From Sedimentisphaerales bacterium (GTDB taxonomy: Bacteria > Planctomycetota > Phycisphaerae > Sedimentisphaerales > SG8-4): a stretch of DNA of 64,000 nt. The position numbers and the translations under genes were made by a program. Below the pieces are notes generated by a model, which was not told the DNA's origin, ran no database searches, and was given only the letters and a program-made list of their open reading frames with translations. Position 1 is the stretch's first letter. Each line of letters starts with the position of its first letter. Shown piece by piece: positions 1 to 7,422 of this stretch. The stretch lies in NCBI GenBank assembly GCA_016928975.1, contig JAFGJR010000006.1, positions 1-64,000 of the forward strand, written 5' to 3'.

Positions 1-1310
1 ACGGCCTCGGCGAAGTAACCGAGCATGATGTCATCGTGGTGCGGCTCGGTGTGCAGAAAGCACTTGTTCTTGTAGACGCGAACGCCGTTCTCGATCTTGC
101 TGACCAGCCGCGAGTGGACCATCGTAGACAGGTCGCGCAGCGACTCGATGCGGTGCTGGAGGATGATCGAGACTGCCTGACTGGACCGGCCGTCGTCCTC
201 TGTCAGGTCGAGCAGACACTTACGTTTCTGCACGGCCAGATCGACGAGGGCCCTCTCCACGTCGGCGTCGGTGATCACTTCCGCTCGTTCGAGGACCCTG
301 ATCTGCCGCTTGACCAGCCGGGCGGCCGCTCCGCGGGTCAGATAAAACCTTGCGTTGGGCAACTGCTGCAGGCAGGTGGCGGGCGTGTCGATGTTTGCCT
401 CGGATTGAATAGCCTGGGCGGCCAGTGCCGCCTTCGCCTGGCCGGCGGCGACGACGATCGCCGTGCACTCCGGATTCCGTGTGATCGTTCGCAGGCCAAT
501 CGTGATCACCAGACGCTGGCGGGCAGTCTTGATCCCACCCAGGTCTGTGGCGGCCGCCGCCTGCGTTTCGTAATTGATCGGGCACAGGCGCGTCGTGGAG
601 TTGTGGTCGGAGCCTCGGATGTTGAAGCCGATGTGTCCATCCGGGCCGATGCCGCCGAGGAAGAACCCGATCCCGGCCAACTCGCGGATTCGCTGCTCGT
701 ACTCCATGCACCACTGGTCGATCCGTTCCAGCAAAGCCTTCTGCCGGCATTCAAGCTGGCTGGTGGTCTGGCGGTATCGCAGGGTCAGGTCCACGCGATT
801 GTCCGGCCAGACATCCTTGAGGGTTTCCCCCGATCCAAGGCCGATCTTAGCCGAGTCGATCAGCAGGGCTTTGGCGGGGTCGAGTCCGAAGCCCTCGACG
901 TAGAAGTGCCGCACGTAGTGATGGAAGCTGTTGTGCTGGGACGAATCCATCGGATAGAACTCATCAATCTGCACGAAGTGCAGGCTCTGCATGTCGGGCT
1001 TGTTTGCCGGATCGACTGCCGACTGCTCCAGAATCCTTCGTGTCTGGGGCGTCTCCCAGCTTCCCAGCAGGCGTTGCACCCGCTTGATGAAGTGTTCCGG
1101 GGTCTTGCCCGTGGGCAGGGCGATCACGCCGCCGGGATGGTTCTGGACCCACTCGATGAAGCGCATCGCCGCCAGCTTGCCCAAGGCCGGGAAATTCTCC
1201 ACGACAATCGTGGGAATCTTCTCCGTCGGCGGATACAGCACGTCAAACGATGAGGCCCGAACCGCCACCTCCTCCACCGGCGTTAGAACCACACGTCTAT
1301 CGTCACTCAT
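1..1310 (-). CDS. nagB: Glucosamine-6-phosphate deaminase (NagB-like) fused to a PIG-L/LmbE deacetylase domain, 3' end cut by window
   Basis: The translation from the ATG at 1310 carries the NagB signatures: QIDEFYPMD near residue 110 and GGIGPDGHIGFN near residue 190, the second holding the catalytic Asp-Gly-His. NagB converts glucosamine-6-phosphate to fructose-6-phosphate and ammonia. After about residue 400 the protein runs into HTEPHHDDIMLGYFAEAV, the start of a PIG-L/LmbE zinc deacetylase (PHHDD metal motif), where the window ends. Bacteroidetes and planctomycetes are known to have such two-domain proteins of about 650 residues, which may couple N-deacetylation with deamination of amino sugars. 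It lies downstream of hexokinase on the same strand with a 276-base gap, so it may have its own promoter. Family assignment is firm; the fused domain's substrate is inferred. Confidence 0.88.
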   Translation of the reverse strand, partial: MSDDRRVVLTPVEEVAVRASSFDVLYPPTEKIPTIVVENFPALGKLAAMRFIEWVQNHPGGVIALPTGKTPEHFIKRVQRLLGSWETPQTRRILEQSAVDPANKPDMQSLHFVQIDEFYPMDSSQHNSFHHYVRHFYVEGFGLDPAKALLIDSAKIGLGSGETLKDVWPDNRVDLTLRYRQTTSQLECRQKALLERIDQWCMEYEQRIRELAGIGFFLGGIGPDGHIGFNIRGSDHNSTTRLCPINYETQAAAATDLGGIKTARQRLVITIGLRTITRNPECTAIVVAAGQAKAALAAQAIQSEANIDTPATCLQQLPNARFYLTRGAAARLVKRQIRVLERAEVITDADVERALVDLAVQKRKCLLDLTEDDGRSSQAVSIILQHRIESLRDLSTMVHSRLVSKIENGVRVYKNKCFLHTEPHHDDIMLGYFAEA

Positions 1311-1586
1311 TTGTTTGCACTCACATCCTGTGCCGCTTCGAGGCACCTCCGGCGAGAGAACGAGGCTGTCACCACCGGGAGAGCGTCCAATCAAGGATCC
1401 GAGCCGCCGGAAGAGTAAGCCATGATCAAGTCACTTTCGACAAGTCTGTCGCAGCGTACCAATACCGGCCTGGATATGCAAGGCCCGGCATTGAAGACGC
1501 GACCCCGTCGCGACAGGCGGGTTTCCCGTCGCGACAGAGCAAGAGCCCATGCCGCCATTTTCAGGGCAGGGTCCCACGATTGCGGA

Positions 1587-2900
1587 TCAGTTCGTCAGGC
1601 CGGCGATGGCGGCGCCGATCAGGGTGGCGTTGTCCACGTTGATGATATCGTAGTAGACGCCCTTGTTGTTCGTCAGGTACTGAGTGAGGTAACACTCCAC
1701 CTTGTGCTTGAGGGACCAGAGGTGATAGAACGTGGTGCCCTCGGCGACGATGCAGACGGGCCGGCAAGGGCTTTGGCCCTTGCCACACTTGATGGCGGCG
1801 GACGACAGATTGATGGCCGTCAGTTTCGCCGCACGCTCAACCAGGGCATCGATCAGATAATACAGTGTGACGATATCGGCCTCTCGCTCACCGGACAGGG
1901 CTCTGGCCAGTGGGTTGTCGCCGGTTTCAGGGAGCATGAGGAAGTCACTGATGTCTTTCGTAGTGGCCTCGTCCAGGGCTGTCAACTTCTTCGAGGCGGA
2001 TCGTGAGAACAGGCCGTTCTTGGCGGCGACGTGCGCGGTTCTCAGACACAGCGGTCCCAGGTAGGCTCCAGAGATCATCTTCTCGAAGACGTTGATGCCG
2101 GGACTGACGGAGGCGGCGTCGAACTCCTCATCGATACTGCCGCGTGGTGCCTTGCCGAACCCGCCGGACTCGATGTTGACGATCTGTCGCTTGGCCCGGT
2201 CGAGGTCTTCGGCCTTGATGATCTTGCCGTTCTGCTCGACATAGCTTGTGTTGGTGCCGGTGCCGAGGATGAATCCGATGTAGCTGTCATACTCGCGGCC
2301 GATAGCGCTGCCTCTTCCGGCCAGCAGAGTCGCGACAGTGTCATTGAGCAGGATCACGTGCTTCTTGCCGGACTGCCCCATTCGACGAATCGCCGCGTTG
2401 AGACTCTGGCCGATCATCTGGCCGGCGGCCTCGGGGGCCTTGATCTCTTTCGAGAAGTACAGCGCCCGGCCGTCCTTGCTCGGGAACATCTCGATCGGGT
2501 AGGAGAAGCAGAAGCCGATGTTGCGACTCTCGTCCAGCACGTTCGCCACGTAGCCGGCCATCGTCCCGAAGAACTCCTCCTTGCCCACCTCCTTCTTGAT
2601 CCCCGGCATCGGATAGACGCGGAAGTCCTCGATGATAGCGGTTCCGTCGGGCGCAAAGGTGACCGTCGCCACACGGAAGTTCGTGCCGCCGGCATCCATC
2701 ACGATGACGGGCTTGTTCCGGGAGATCCTGCGCTCGATATCGAGATACGTCGGCAGCATGGCCAGGGAGCTTTTGCGTCCGGCCAGGCCGCGATCCATCT
2801 CCTGCAGAAAGGTCCGGCAGGTGGCCTCCATGTCGATGTCGGCGTGGTACATCCCGTGTTTCCTGAGGAACTTCGCGACGCTCTGCTTGATCTTATCCAC
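1587..2900 (-). CDS. Hexokinase of the eukaryote-type (hexokinase_1/_2) family
   Basis: A 437-residue cytoplasmic sugar kinase that should phosphorylate glucose or a related hexose with ATP. The first phosphate-binding loop is DAGGTNFRVATVTF (about residues 70-83). A sugar-binding stretch FCFSYPIEMFPSKDG follows, then the catalytic aspartate in LNDTVATLLAG, and the glycine-rich ILGTGTNTSY. This is the actin-fold hexokinase of eukaryotes, also found in Bacteroides and some planctomycetes, rather than the ROK or Glk type usual in bacteria. The start is a GTG at 2900, preceded by AGAGGG. It sits between galE and the NagB-like gene, both on the same strand, forming a hexose/amino-sugar group. True substrate not determinable from sequence. 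Confidence 0.9.
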   Translation of the reverse strand: MDKIKQSVAKFLRKHGMYHADIDMEATCRTFLQEMDRGLAGRKSSLAMLPTYLDIERRISRNKPVIVMDAGGTNFRVATVTFAPDGTAIIEDFRVYPMPGIKKEVGKEEFFGTMAGYVANVLDESRNIGFCFSYPIEMFPSKDGRALYFSKEIKAPEAAGQMIGQSLNAAIRRMGQSGKKHVILLNDTVATLLAGRGSAIGREYDSYIGFILGTGTNTSYVEQNGKIIKAEDLDRAKRQIVNIESGGFGKAPRGSIDEEFDAASVSPGINVFEKMISGAYLGPLCLRTAHVAAKNGLFSRSASKKLTALDEATTKDISDFLMLPETGDNPLARALSGEREADIVTLYYLIDALVERAAKLTAINLSSAAIKCGKGQSPCRPVCIVAEGTTFYHLWSLKHKVECYLTQYLTNNKGVYYDIINVDNATLIGAAIAGLTN

Positions 2901-2919
2901 AACAAGCCCTCTTCATTTC

Positions 2920-3018
2920 CGATTTGCGGTTTTCGATTGACCGTCCACGCCGTTGACGCTGATCCGCAGCGCTACAAGCGAGGCACATGCCAAATCGTAA
3001 ATCAAAAACCGCAAATCG
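2920..3018. repeat. Inverted repeat, 19-bp arms, between galE and hexokinase
   Basis: The arm at 2920-2938 (CGATTTGCGGTTTTCGATT) is matched by the reverse complement of 3000-3018 with 18 of 19 identities; about 61 bases lie between. The second arm ends exactly before the galE stop codon, so the repeat fills the whole gap between the two genes. It could fold in RNA as a long hairpin acting as a terminator or stabiliser, or be a copy of a dispersed AT-rich intergenic repeat. Confidence 0.75.
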
Positions 3019-4002
3019 TCAATCTTGATACCCTTTCGGGTGCTCGCGGTGCCAGGCCCAGGCGCTTGCGACCATCTCTCGAAGCTGGGGCTTGCGGGTG
3101 ACCCAACCCAATTCGGTTCGTGCCTTGGCGGCGTCCGAAGTCAGCACGGCCGGGTCGCCGGGCCGGCGCGGGGCCTCCAGAACCCTGAAATCCTTACCCG
3201 AGACCTCACGGACGGTGTCCATCACCTGTCTGACCGAATAGCCCTGCCCGTTGCCGAGATTGTAGGTCAGTTCAGTGGCGGTATTCAACTTGTTCAAAGC
3301 CAGCAGGTGTGCCTGGCACAGGTCGTCGACGTGGATGTAGTCACGGATGCACGTTCCATCGGGCGTGTCATAGTCGGTCCCGAAGATGCTTACGTGCGAC
3401 CGTTTGCCCATCGCAGCCTGGATCGCCAGCGGAATCAGGTGGGACTCGGGGCGATGGTCCTCGCCGAGCGTGCCGTCGCGGCCGGCCCCACAGGCGTTGA
3501 AGTAGCGCAGCGCCGCGTAGTGAAGCCTGCCTGTCCGGCTCTGATAGTGACACATGCGCTCGACCGCCAGCTTGCTGTCGCCGTAGGGGTTGATCGGCTG
3601 CTTGGCGGCGTCCTCCGTGATCGGGACCTTTGCAGGCATGCCGTAGACCGCCGCCGTGCTGCTGAAGACGAACTTGTGGACGCCCACGGCCTCCATCGCG
3701 GCCAGCAAAACCTGCGTATTGCACGTGTTGTTCGCATAGTACTTGAGCGGCATCTGCACGGACTCGCCTACCTCGATGAACGCGGCGAAGTGCATGACTG
3801 CCTCAATGTCGAAGCGGCGGAGGGCATCCACGATCTTGCCGCAATCAGCTATGTCGCCTTCGACGAGTTGTGCGTCACGCACGGCGGATCGATGGCCTTT
3901 GCTGAGGTTGTCGAAGACAACGGGCTCGTGCCCGGTCGCTGCCAGTAGAGCCGTCATGTTGCTGCCAATATAGCCTGCCCCGCCACAAACCAAGACTCTC
4001 AT
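3019..4002 (-). CDS. galE: UDP-glucose 4-epimerase
   Basis: A 327-residue extended short-chain dehydrogenase that interconverts UDP-glucose and UDP-galactose using bound NAD. The N-terminus MRVLVCGGAGYIGSN is the Rossmann GxxGxxG motif. FSSTAAVYGMP and NPYGDSKLAVERM supply the catalytic Ser/Thr and the YxxxK pair. TCIRDYIHVDDLCQAH and the NLGNGQGYSV region are GalE hallmarks. The ATG at 4002 was chosen over an upstream in-frame start because it begins directly with the nucleotide-binding strand. It also overlaps the stop of the upstream lipoprotein gene in an ATGA arrangement, implying translational coupling. Confidence 0.95.
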   Translation of the reverse strand: MRVLVCGGAGYIGSNMTALLAATGHEPVVFDNLSKGHRSAVRDAQLVEGDIADCGKIVDALRRFDIEAVMHFAAFIEVGESVQMPLKYYANNTCNTQVLLAAMEAVGVHKFVFSSTAAVYGMPAKVPITEDAAKQPINPYGDSKLAVERMCHYQSRTGRLHYAALRYFNACGAGRDGTLGEDHRPESHLIPLAIQAAMGKRSHVSIFGTDYDTPDGTCIRDYIHVDDLCQAHLLALNKLNTATELTYNLGNGQGYSVRQVMDTVREVSGKDFRVLEAPRRPGDPAVLTSDAAKARTELGWVTRKPQLREMVASAWAWHREHPKGYQD

Positions 4003-4592
4003 GTCTTCCTGCCCGTCCCCGAATGCTGGACCTTTCGCGCGATCGTCTTCAAGATTCGCAAGGCAAGGCGGTCGTCGGGTTCCAGGTCGATCCATGCCAT
4101 GCGTTGCCTCTGCTTTGGACCCAGTCGCAGCGTTTGCACGCCGCCGATGCTGGTGGAGTGCATTTGAAACGCCTGGGAGACGCTCGCCACCTCGTTCTCC
4201 GGAAGGCTCAGGCGTTGCACCTGGACGTGGCAGTCCACGGAAACCAGGCCTTGTTCCTCCGTGATTCGCAACTCGACGATTCGGCGGATCGAGTGAAGAT
4301 TGGCCTCGGCGGCGTCGTGCAGGCCCGCGTTGTCGCTCCGCCAGAATTCGAAGAGCTGCGCCCCCCGCAGAGGTTGAGTTCTGATGATGCCCTGCTCGGT
4401 GTCGCGCTTCTCAATCGCGAAGTGCATTCCACCCAGGGCTTCCTCAGCGGCCCGCATGACATCCGGATACGCCGCATCGTGCAGACGCAGGGGCTCGGCG
4501 ATGCGCTCGGCCTGTCGATACCCGCTGCACCCCAACGGCACCGTTGCCATCGTCGCAAGGACCATATGCAAGATTCTGAGACTACGCGTCAA
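3999..4592 (-). CDS. Small predicted lipoprotein of unknown function, coupled to galE
   Basis: The N-terminus (L)TRSLRILHMVLATMATVPLGCSG has two arginines, a hydrophobic core and a VPLGC lipobox, so the product is probably lipid-anchored. The mature part (about 170 residues, from YRQAERIAEPLRLHDAAYP) is hydrophilic, with no family I recognise. I place the start at the TTG at 4592, because GGTGA sits 4 bases upstream and a good promoter (4623-4651) puts the transcript start about 24 bases before it. The ATG at 4565 is the alternative but has no ribosome site and would lose the charged n-region. Its stop overlaps the galE start by four bases, so the two are co-translated, although a link to galactose metabolism is only positional. 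Confidence 0.7.
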   Translation of the reverse strand: MTRSLRILHMVLATMATVPLGCSGYRQAERIAEPLRLHDAAYPDVMRAAEEALGGMHFAIEKRDTEQGIIRTQPLRGAQLFEFWRSDNAGLHDAAEANLHSIRRIVELRITEEQGLVSVDCHVQVQRLSLPENEVASVSQAFQMHSTSIGGVQTLRLGPKQRQRMAWIDLEPDDRLALRILKTIARKVQHSGTGRKT

Positions 4593-4622
4593 CCTGTCAC
4601 CAGAGAAGAAACAGTGTGCGAG

Positions 4623-4651
4623 ATTATAGTGGTGTTTCCACCGTTCCTCAA
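4623..4651 (-). promoter_or_regulatory. Sigma-70-type promoter for the lipoprotein-galE operon
   Basis: On the minus strand TTGAGG (4651-4646) is followed after 17 bases by a perfect TATAAT (4628-4623). Transcription would start near 4616, just ahead of the TTG start at 4592. Confidence 0.7.
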
Positions 4652-4807
4652 CGCTGATTCCCCGACAAAACTGCGTGCGATGGCTCTCACGACGCCGCTC
4701 GCCGATCCCGACCGATTTGTGACCGACCCTTCGCCTCTGGGGGACCGCCCATGGCGTACCCGCAAAGGCGCAAGGGTGGCACTCCGCCGCGTCGTTGCGA
4801 ACGGGGC

Positions 4808-6085
4808 CTATGTGATTGCCGAGATGTCGATCAGGTACATTTGTCGGCCGTGGCCTTCGTGGGCCGAGTCGATGATGACGCTGCGACCGTCGGGACTGAA
4901 TCGCGGGTGGGTGTCGCAACGCCATTCACCCGTGTACTTGGGCGCCAGGTAGAACCGGCCGAGCGGGATGGTCCGGCCGGTCGCGACCTGGTACAGGTAG
5001 ACATGCTGTCTGCGGTCTTTGTCGGGGTAGGTGTCGTTCAGAATCCATTCCCTGCCGGGCAAGTAGCTGCAATGGCCGTTCCGCGTCATGACGCCTTCGC
5101 CGACAACCTCAACCTTGTCCGAGCCATCCTCGTAGAGGTAGAACGCGTCCCGGTGAGAGGGATGCCAAGCCCAGGCCAGGATGTGCCGGGGGTCGCGCCA
5201 GATGAAATGGGAGGTCTTGCCGTAGGGATCGACGACGCGGACGTCCCCGCCATCGGGCCTGGCCGTGAGCATACGGGTCCCGAAGCCGCCAACGGTGCGG
5301 GACTGCGAGTTGTCATCGAGGAGCCGCCAGCGGTGCAGGAAGACGAAGCGGGAACCGTCGGTGTTGAACAGCAGGTGGTTGAACCAGTGCTTGGCCCGTT
5401 TCGGGTTGCCCGGGATCTCGCCGAGAGCGGCGATGTCGGCCAGGGAGAGAATCATCTCGGCCTTGCCGGAGTCGAGGTCGAGCCGGTGGATGCCGGAGTC
5501 TTTGGGAGCGGGCTGCTCGGCGCAGGGGTCGGGCAGGCCGGCATAGCCATAGCCCGGACGGGTGTCGTTGATCCGGCGGAAGTCCAGCGTCACGGCCGTG
5601 CGACCGTCGGGACTGATCGTATAGAAAGGATGGGGCAGCATTCTCTTGCGTCCGCTCCTGACATTCAGCAAGTGGGCGACGAACGTGTCATCGCCCCGGT
5701 CGTTCCACAGAACCTCCTCCGACGAGCCAGGCCGCCACTGGAGCATACACCCCTGTTGCCAGCCCCAGGCGGTGCTGGTTCCCAGCTTGATCCAGCGGTC
5801 GTTGTCCGCGAGATCCACCATGCCGATCTTGATTGTATCATCAGGTCGCGGGCTGCGGTGCTCGAAGCTCGCCTCCATCCCCAGTGCGTGCCGGCCCGCC
5901 GGGTCGAACTGGAGCTTGTCGTAGTAGCCAAACCAGTGGAATCCGGGCCCTCGCGTGATCGCGCGGATCGGGGGCAAGCGATCGGGCACGGCGGCGGGTG
6001 TCTGAGCCATGCCGATTCTCGATACTACAGCCAATGAGCCGGCTGCCTGAAGGAATGTCCTTCGCGTGAGTGGTCCACGTTGCAT
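4808..6085 (-). CDS. Tat-exported beta-propeller (WD40/PD40-like) protein
   Basis: The 425-residue product opens with MQRGPLTRRTFLQAAGSLAVV, a twin-arginine signal (RRTFLQ), so it is exported folded. The body has repeated PD40/TolB-like blades, recognisable as ISPDGRTAVTLD, NTDGSRFVFLHRW and FSPDGRSVIIDSA. The segment GFHWFGYYDKLQFDPAGRHALGME is typical of a planctomycete family of Tat proteins related to oligogalacturonate-lyase-like propellers. The start at 6085 is supported by AGGAGCC upstream. It stands alone with its own promoter (6153-6181) and is transcribed away from the recombinase gene. Enzymatic activity cannot be assigned. Confidence 0.8.
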   Translation of the reverse strand: MQRGPLTRRTFLQAAGSLAVVSRIGMAQTPAAVPDRLPPIRAITRGPGFHWFGYYDKLQFDPAGRHALGMEASFEHRSPRPDDTIKIGMVDLADNDRWIKLGTSTAWGWQQGCMLQWRPGSSEEVLWNDRGDDTFVAHLLNVRSGRKRMLPHPFYTISPDGRTAVTLDFRRINDTRPGYGYAGLPDPCAEQPAPKDSGIHRLDLDSGKAEMILSLADIAALGEIPGNPKRAKHWFNHLLFNTDGSRFVFLHRWRLLDDNSQSRTVGGFGTRMLTARPDGGDVRVVDPYGKTSHFIWRDPRHILAWAWHPSHRDAFYLYEDGSDKVEVVGEGVMTRNGHCSYLPGREWILNDTYPDKDRRQHVYLYQVATGRTIPLGRFYLAPKYTGEWRCDTHPRFSPDGRSVIIDSAHEGHGRQMYLIDISAIT

Positions 6086-6102
6086 CAGATGGCTCCTGTC
6101 AT

Positions 6103-6117
6103 ACAGTCGCTGCGACT
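6103..6117. repeat. Perfect hairpin CAGTCGC-T-GCGACTG in the leader of the Tat protein gene
   Basis: A 7-bp perfect inverted repeat with a one-base centre lies in the 5' untranslated leader, just upstream of the ribosome site. Its CAGTCGC/GCGACTG core is the same as that of the hairpins at 44185 and 47507. The short centre argues for a DNA palindrome rather than an RNA hairpin. Confidence 0.4.
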
Positions 6118-6152
6118 GGGCCTGCTTGCCCCGTCGCGTGCCATTGCCGCGT

Positions 6153-6181
6153 ATTATGAGTCATGCGAGACGGTATTCCAA
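6153..6181 (-). promoter_or_regulatory. Promoter for the Tat-exported propeller gene
   Basis: Reading on the minus strand, TTGGAA (6181-6176) and CATAAT (6158-6153) are separated by exactly 17 bases, giving a leader of about 60 bases before the ATG at 6085. Confidence 0.6.
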
Positions 6182-6311
6182 GAAGAGTCCGCCTGACGAG
6201 CCTGGAAATCGGCTCGGCGTGTGAGATCGGGCGGTTCAACTAAAGCAGGGCGTGTTTCCCCGCCGATACTGTCCAGAGGGGCTTCGAGGCAATCGGAACG
6301 GTTCGTTTTCA

Positions 6312-7250
6312 ATGTCGTTGGCACAGAGGCAATCGGTTGTCAGAAAGCTTGACTCACTGCCGGCAGGTCGAGTGGCGACGGAGTTCCTCGATCACCTGAC
6401 GGTGGAGGCGGGCCTGTCGCACAATACCATCCTCGCGTATGGGCGGGACCTCGGTGACTTCCTGGACTTTGGCCGCCAGAACGGGATCCGGGAGATGAGC
6501 GGACTGACCCCGGTGCTGGTCCAGAAGTACCTGTGTCATCTGGCCACCGGTCCCAAGAACGAGAACTCGGCCCGACGTGCCCTTGTGGCGATTCGGATGT
6601 TTCTGCGATTCGCCAGGCTCATGGGGCTGATCGCCGATGATGGGACCGCCATCCTCGAGAGTCCGAAGATCTGGCAGCGGCTGCCGGCCGTGTGCAACAA
6701 GCAACAGGTCCTGAAACTCCTCGAAGCGCCTTGCCTGGAGGAACCCTTCTACCTGCGCGACCGGGCGATGCTGGAGCTACTGTACGCGACAGGTATGAGA
6801 GCCAGCGAGTTGGCCGGATTGCGGACCACCGATCTCAATTTCGATGTCGGCTACCTGCGATGCCTGGGCAAGGGCAACAAGGAGCGGATCATTCCGGTGG
6901 GCAGGACTGCCATCGAGGCGGTGGAGGCGTACCTGAGGGAACAGCGTCCTCGACTGGCCAAGCCGGTCAGCGGGGCGTCACTGCTGTTGTCACGGACCGG
7001 ACGGCCGTTGACTCGCATCGAGATCTGGCGGCTCGTCAAGAAGTACGCCGCCAGGGCAGGGCTGGCCCGAAACCTGACGGTACACACCCTGCGTCACTGC
7101 TTTGCCACGCATCTGCTCAGCGGAGGGGCAGATTTGAGGAGTGTCCAGGAAATGCTCGGGCACGCTGACATCGGGACAACCCAGATCTACACCCACGTTG
7201 ATCATGAGAGGCTCCGGAAGATCCACAAGAAATACCATCCAAGACCATAG
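6312..7250 (+). CDS. xerD: Tyrosine site-specific recombinase, XerC/XerD type
   Basis: A 312-residue recombinase expected to resolve chromosome dimers at dif, or to act as an integrase-like Xer. The N-terminal SAM-like core-binding domain includes LTVEAGLSHNTILAYGRDL. The catalytic domain has the arginine in YATGMRASELAGL, the lysine hairpin GKGNKERIIPVG, the HTLRHCFATHLLSGG box and the GHADIGTTQIYTHV box that supplies the final His and the nucleophilic Tyr. The length and absence of insertions fit the housekeeping Xer proteins, and no phage genes or attachment sites are nearby. The ATG at 6312 fits the usual XerD N-terminus; an upstream in-frame start at 6252 would add 20 residues with no homologous character. 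XerC versus XerD cannot be settled without comparison. Confidence 0.88.
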   Translation: MSLAQRQSVVRKLDSLPAGRVATEFLDHLTVEAGLSHNTILAYGRDLGDFLDFGRQNGIREMSGLTPVLVQKYLCHLATGPKNENSARRALVAIRMFLRFARLMGLIADDGTAILESPKIWQRLPAVCNKQQVLKLLEAPCLEEPFYLRDRAMLELLYATGMRASELAGLRTTDLNFDVGYLRCLGKGNKERIIPVGRTAIEAVEAYLREQRPRLAKPVSGASLLLSRTGRPLTRIEIWRLVKKYAARAGLARNLTVHTLRHCFATHLLSGGADLRSVQEMLGHADIGTTQIYTHVDHERLRKIHKKYHPRP

Positions 7251-7349
7251 AAGTCCCTGACGAGTGTGACCGTTGGAGTGACGGGTATTCGTGCGGCGGC
7301 GGTGGCGCTGATGAATCAGCAGGAAATATAGAAAATCCGAGCAAATCGG

Positions 7350-7382
7350 TTGACTGGCGCGCGACGATTCAGGTAGTATAAT
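7350..7382 (+). promoter_or_regulatory. Possible promoter of the HEAT-repeat gene
   Basis: A perfect TATAAT at 7377-7382 lies 40 bases before the start codon. The nearest good -35 match, TTGACT at 7350-7355, is 21 bases away, longer than ideal, so the -10 element may depend on other contacts. Confidence 0.45.
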
Positions 7383-7422
7383 CAAGGTCTTCGTCAGTAG
7401 GGGTCCACTGAGGGTTATCCAG

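Noticed and set aside
36..1253. 405-codon plus-strand open frame
   Set aside because: Antisense to the NagB-like gene, whose motifs are clear.
1507..1539. Two copies of CCCGTCGCGACAG after the hexokinase gene, as a possible CRISPR-like or operator array
   Set aside because: Only two copies about 23 bases apart, each containing a short self-complementary word; too little to call an array or a site.
4751..6037. 428-codon plus-strand open frame
   Set aside because: Antisense to the Tat-exported propeller, which has a twin-arginine signal and a ribosome site.
6312..7250. Tyrosine recombinase as the mark of an integrated element
   Set aside because: The protein has the compact housekeeping Xer form, and no attachment-site duplication, phage or transfer genes surround it.
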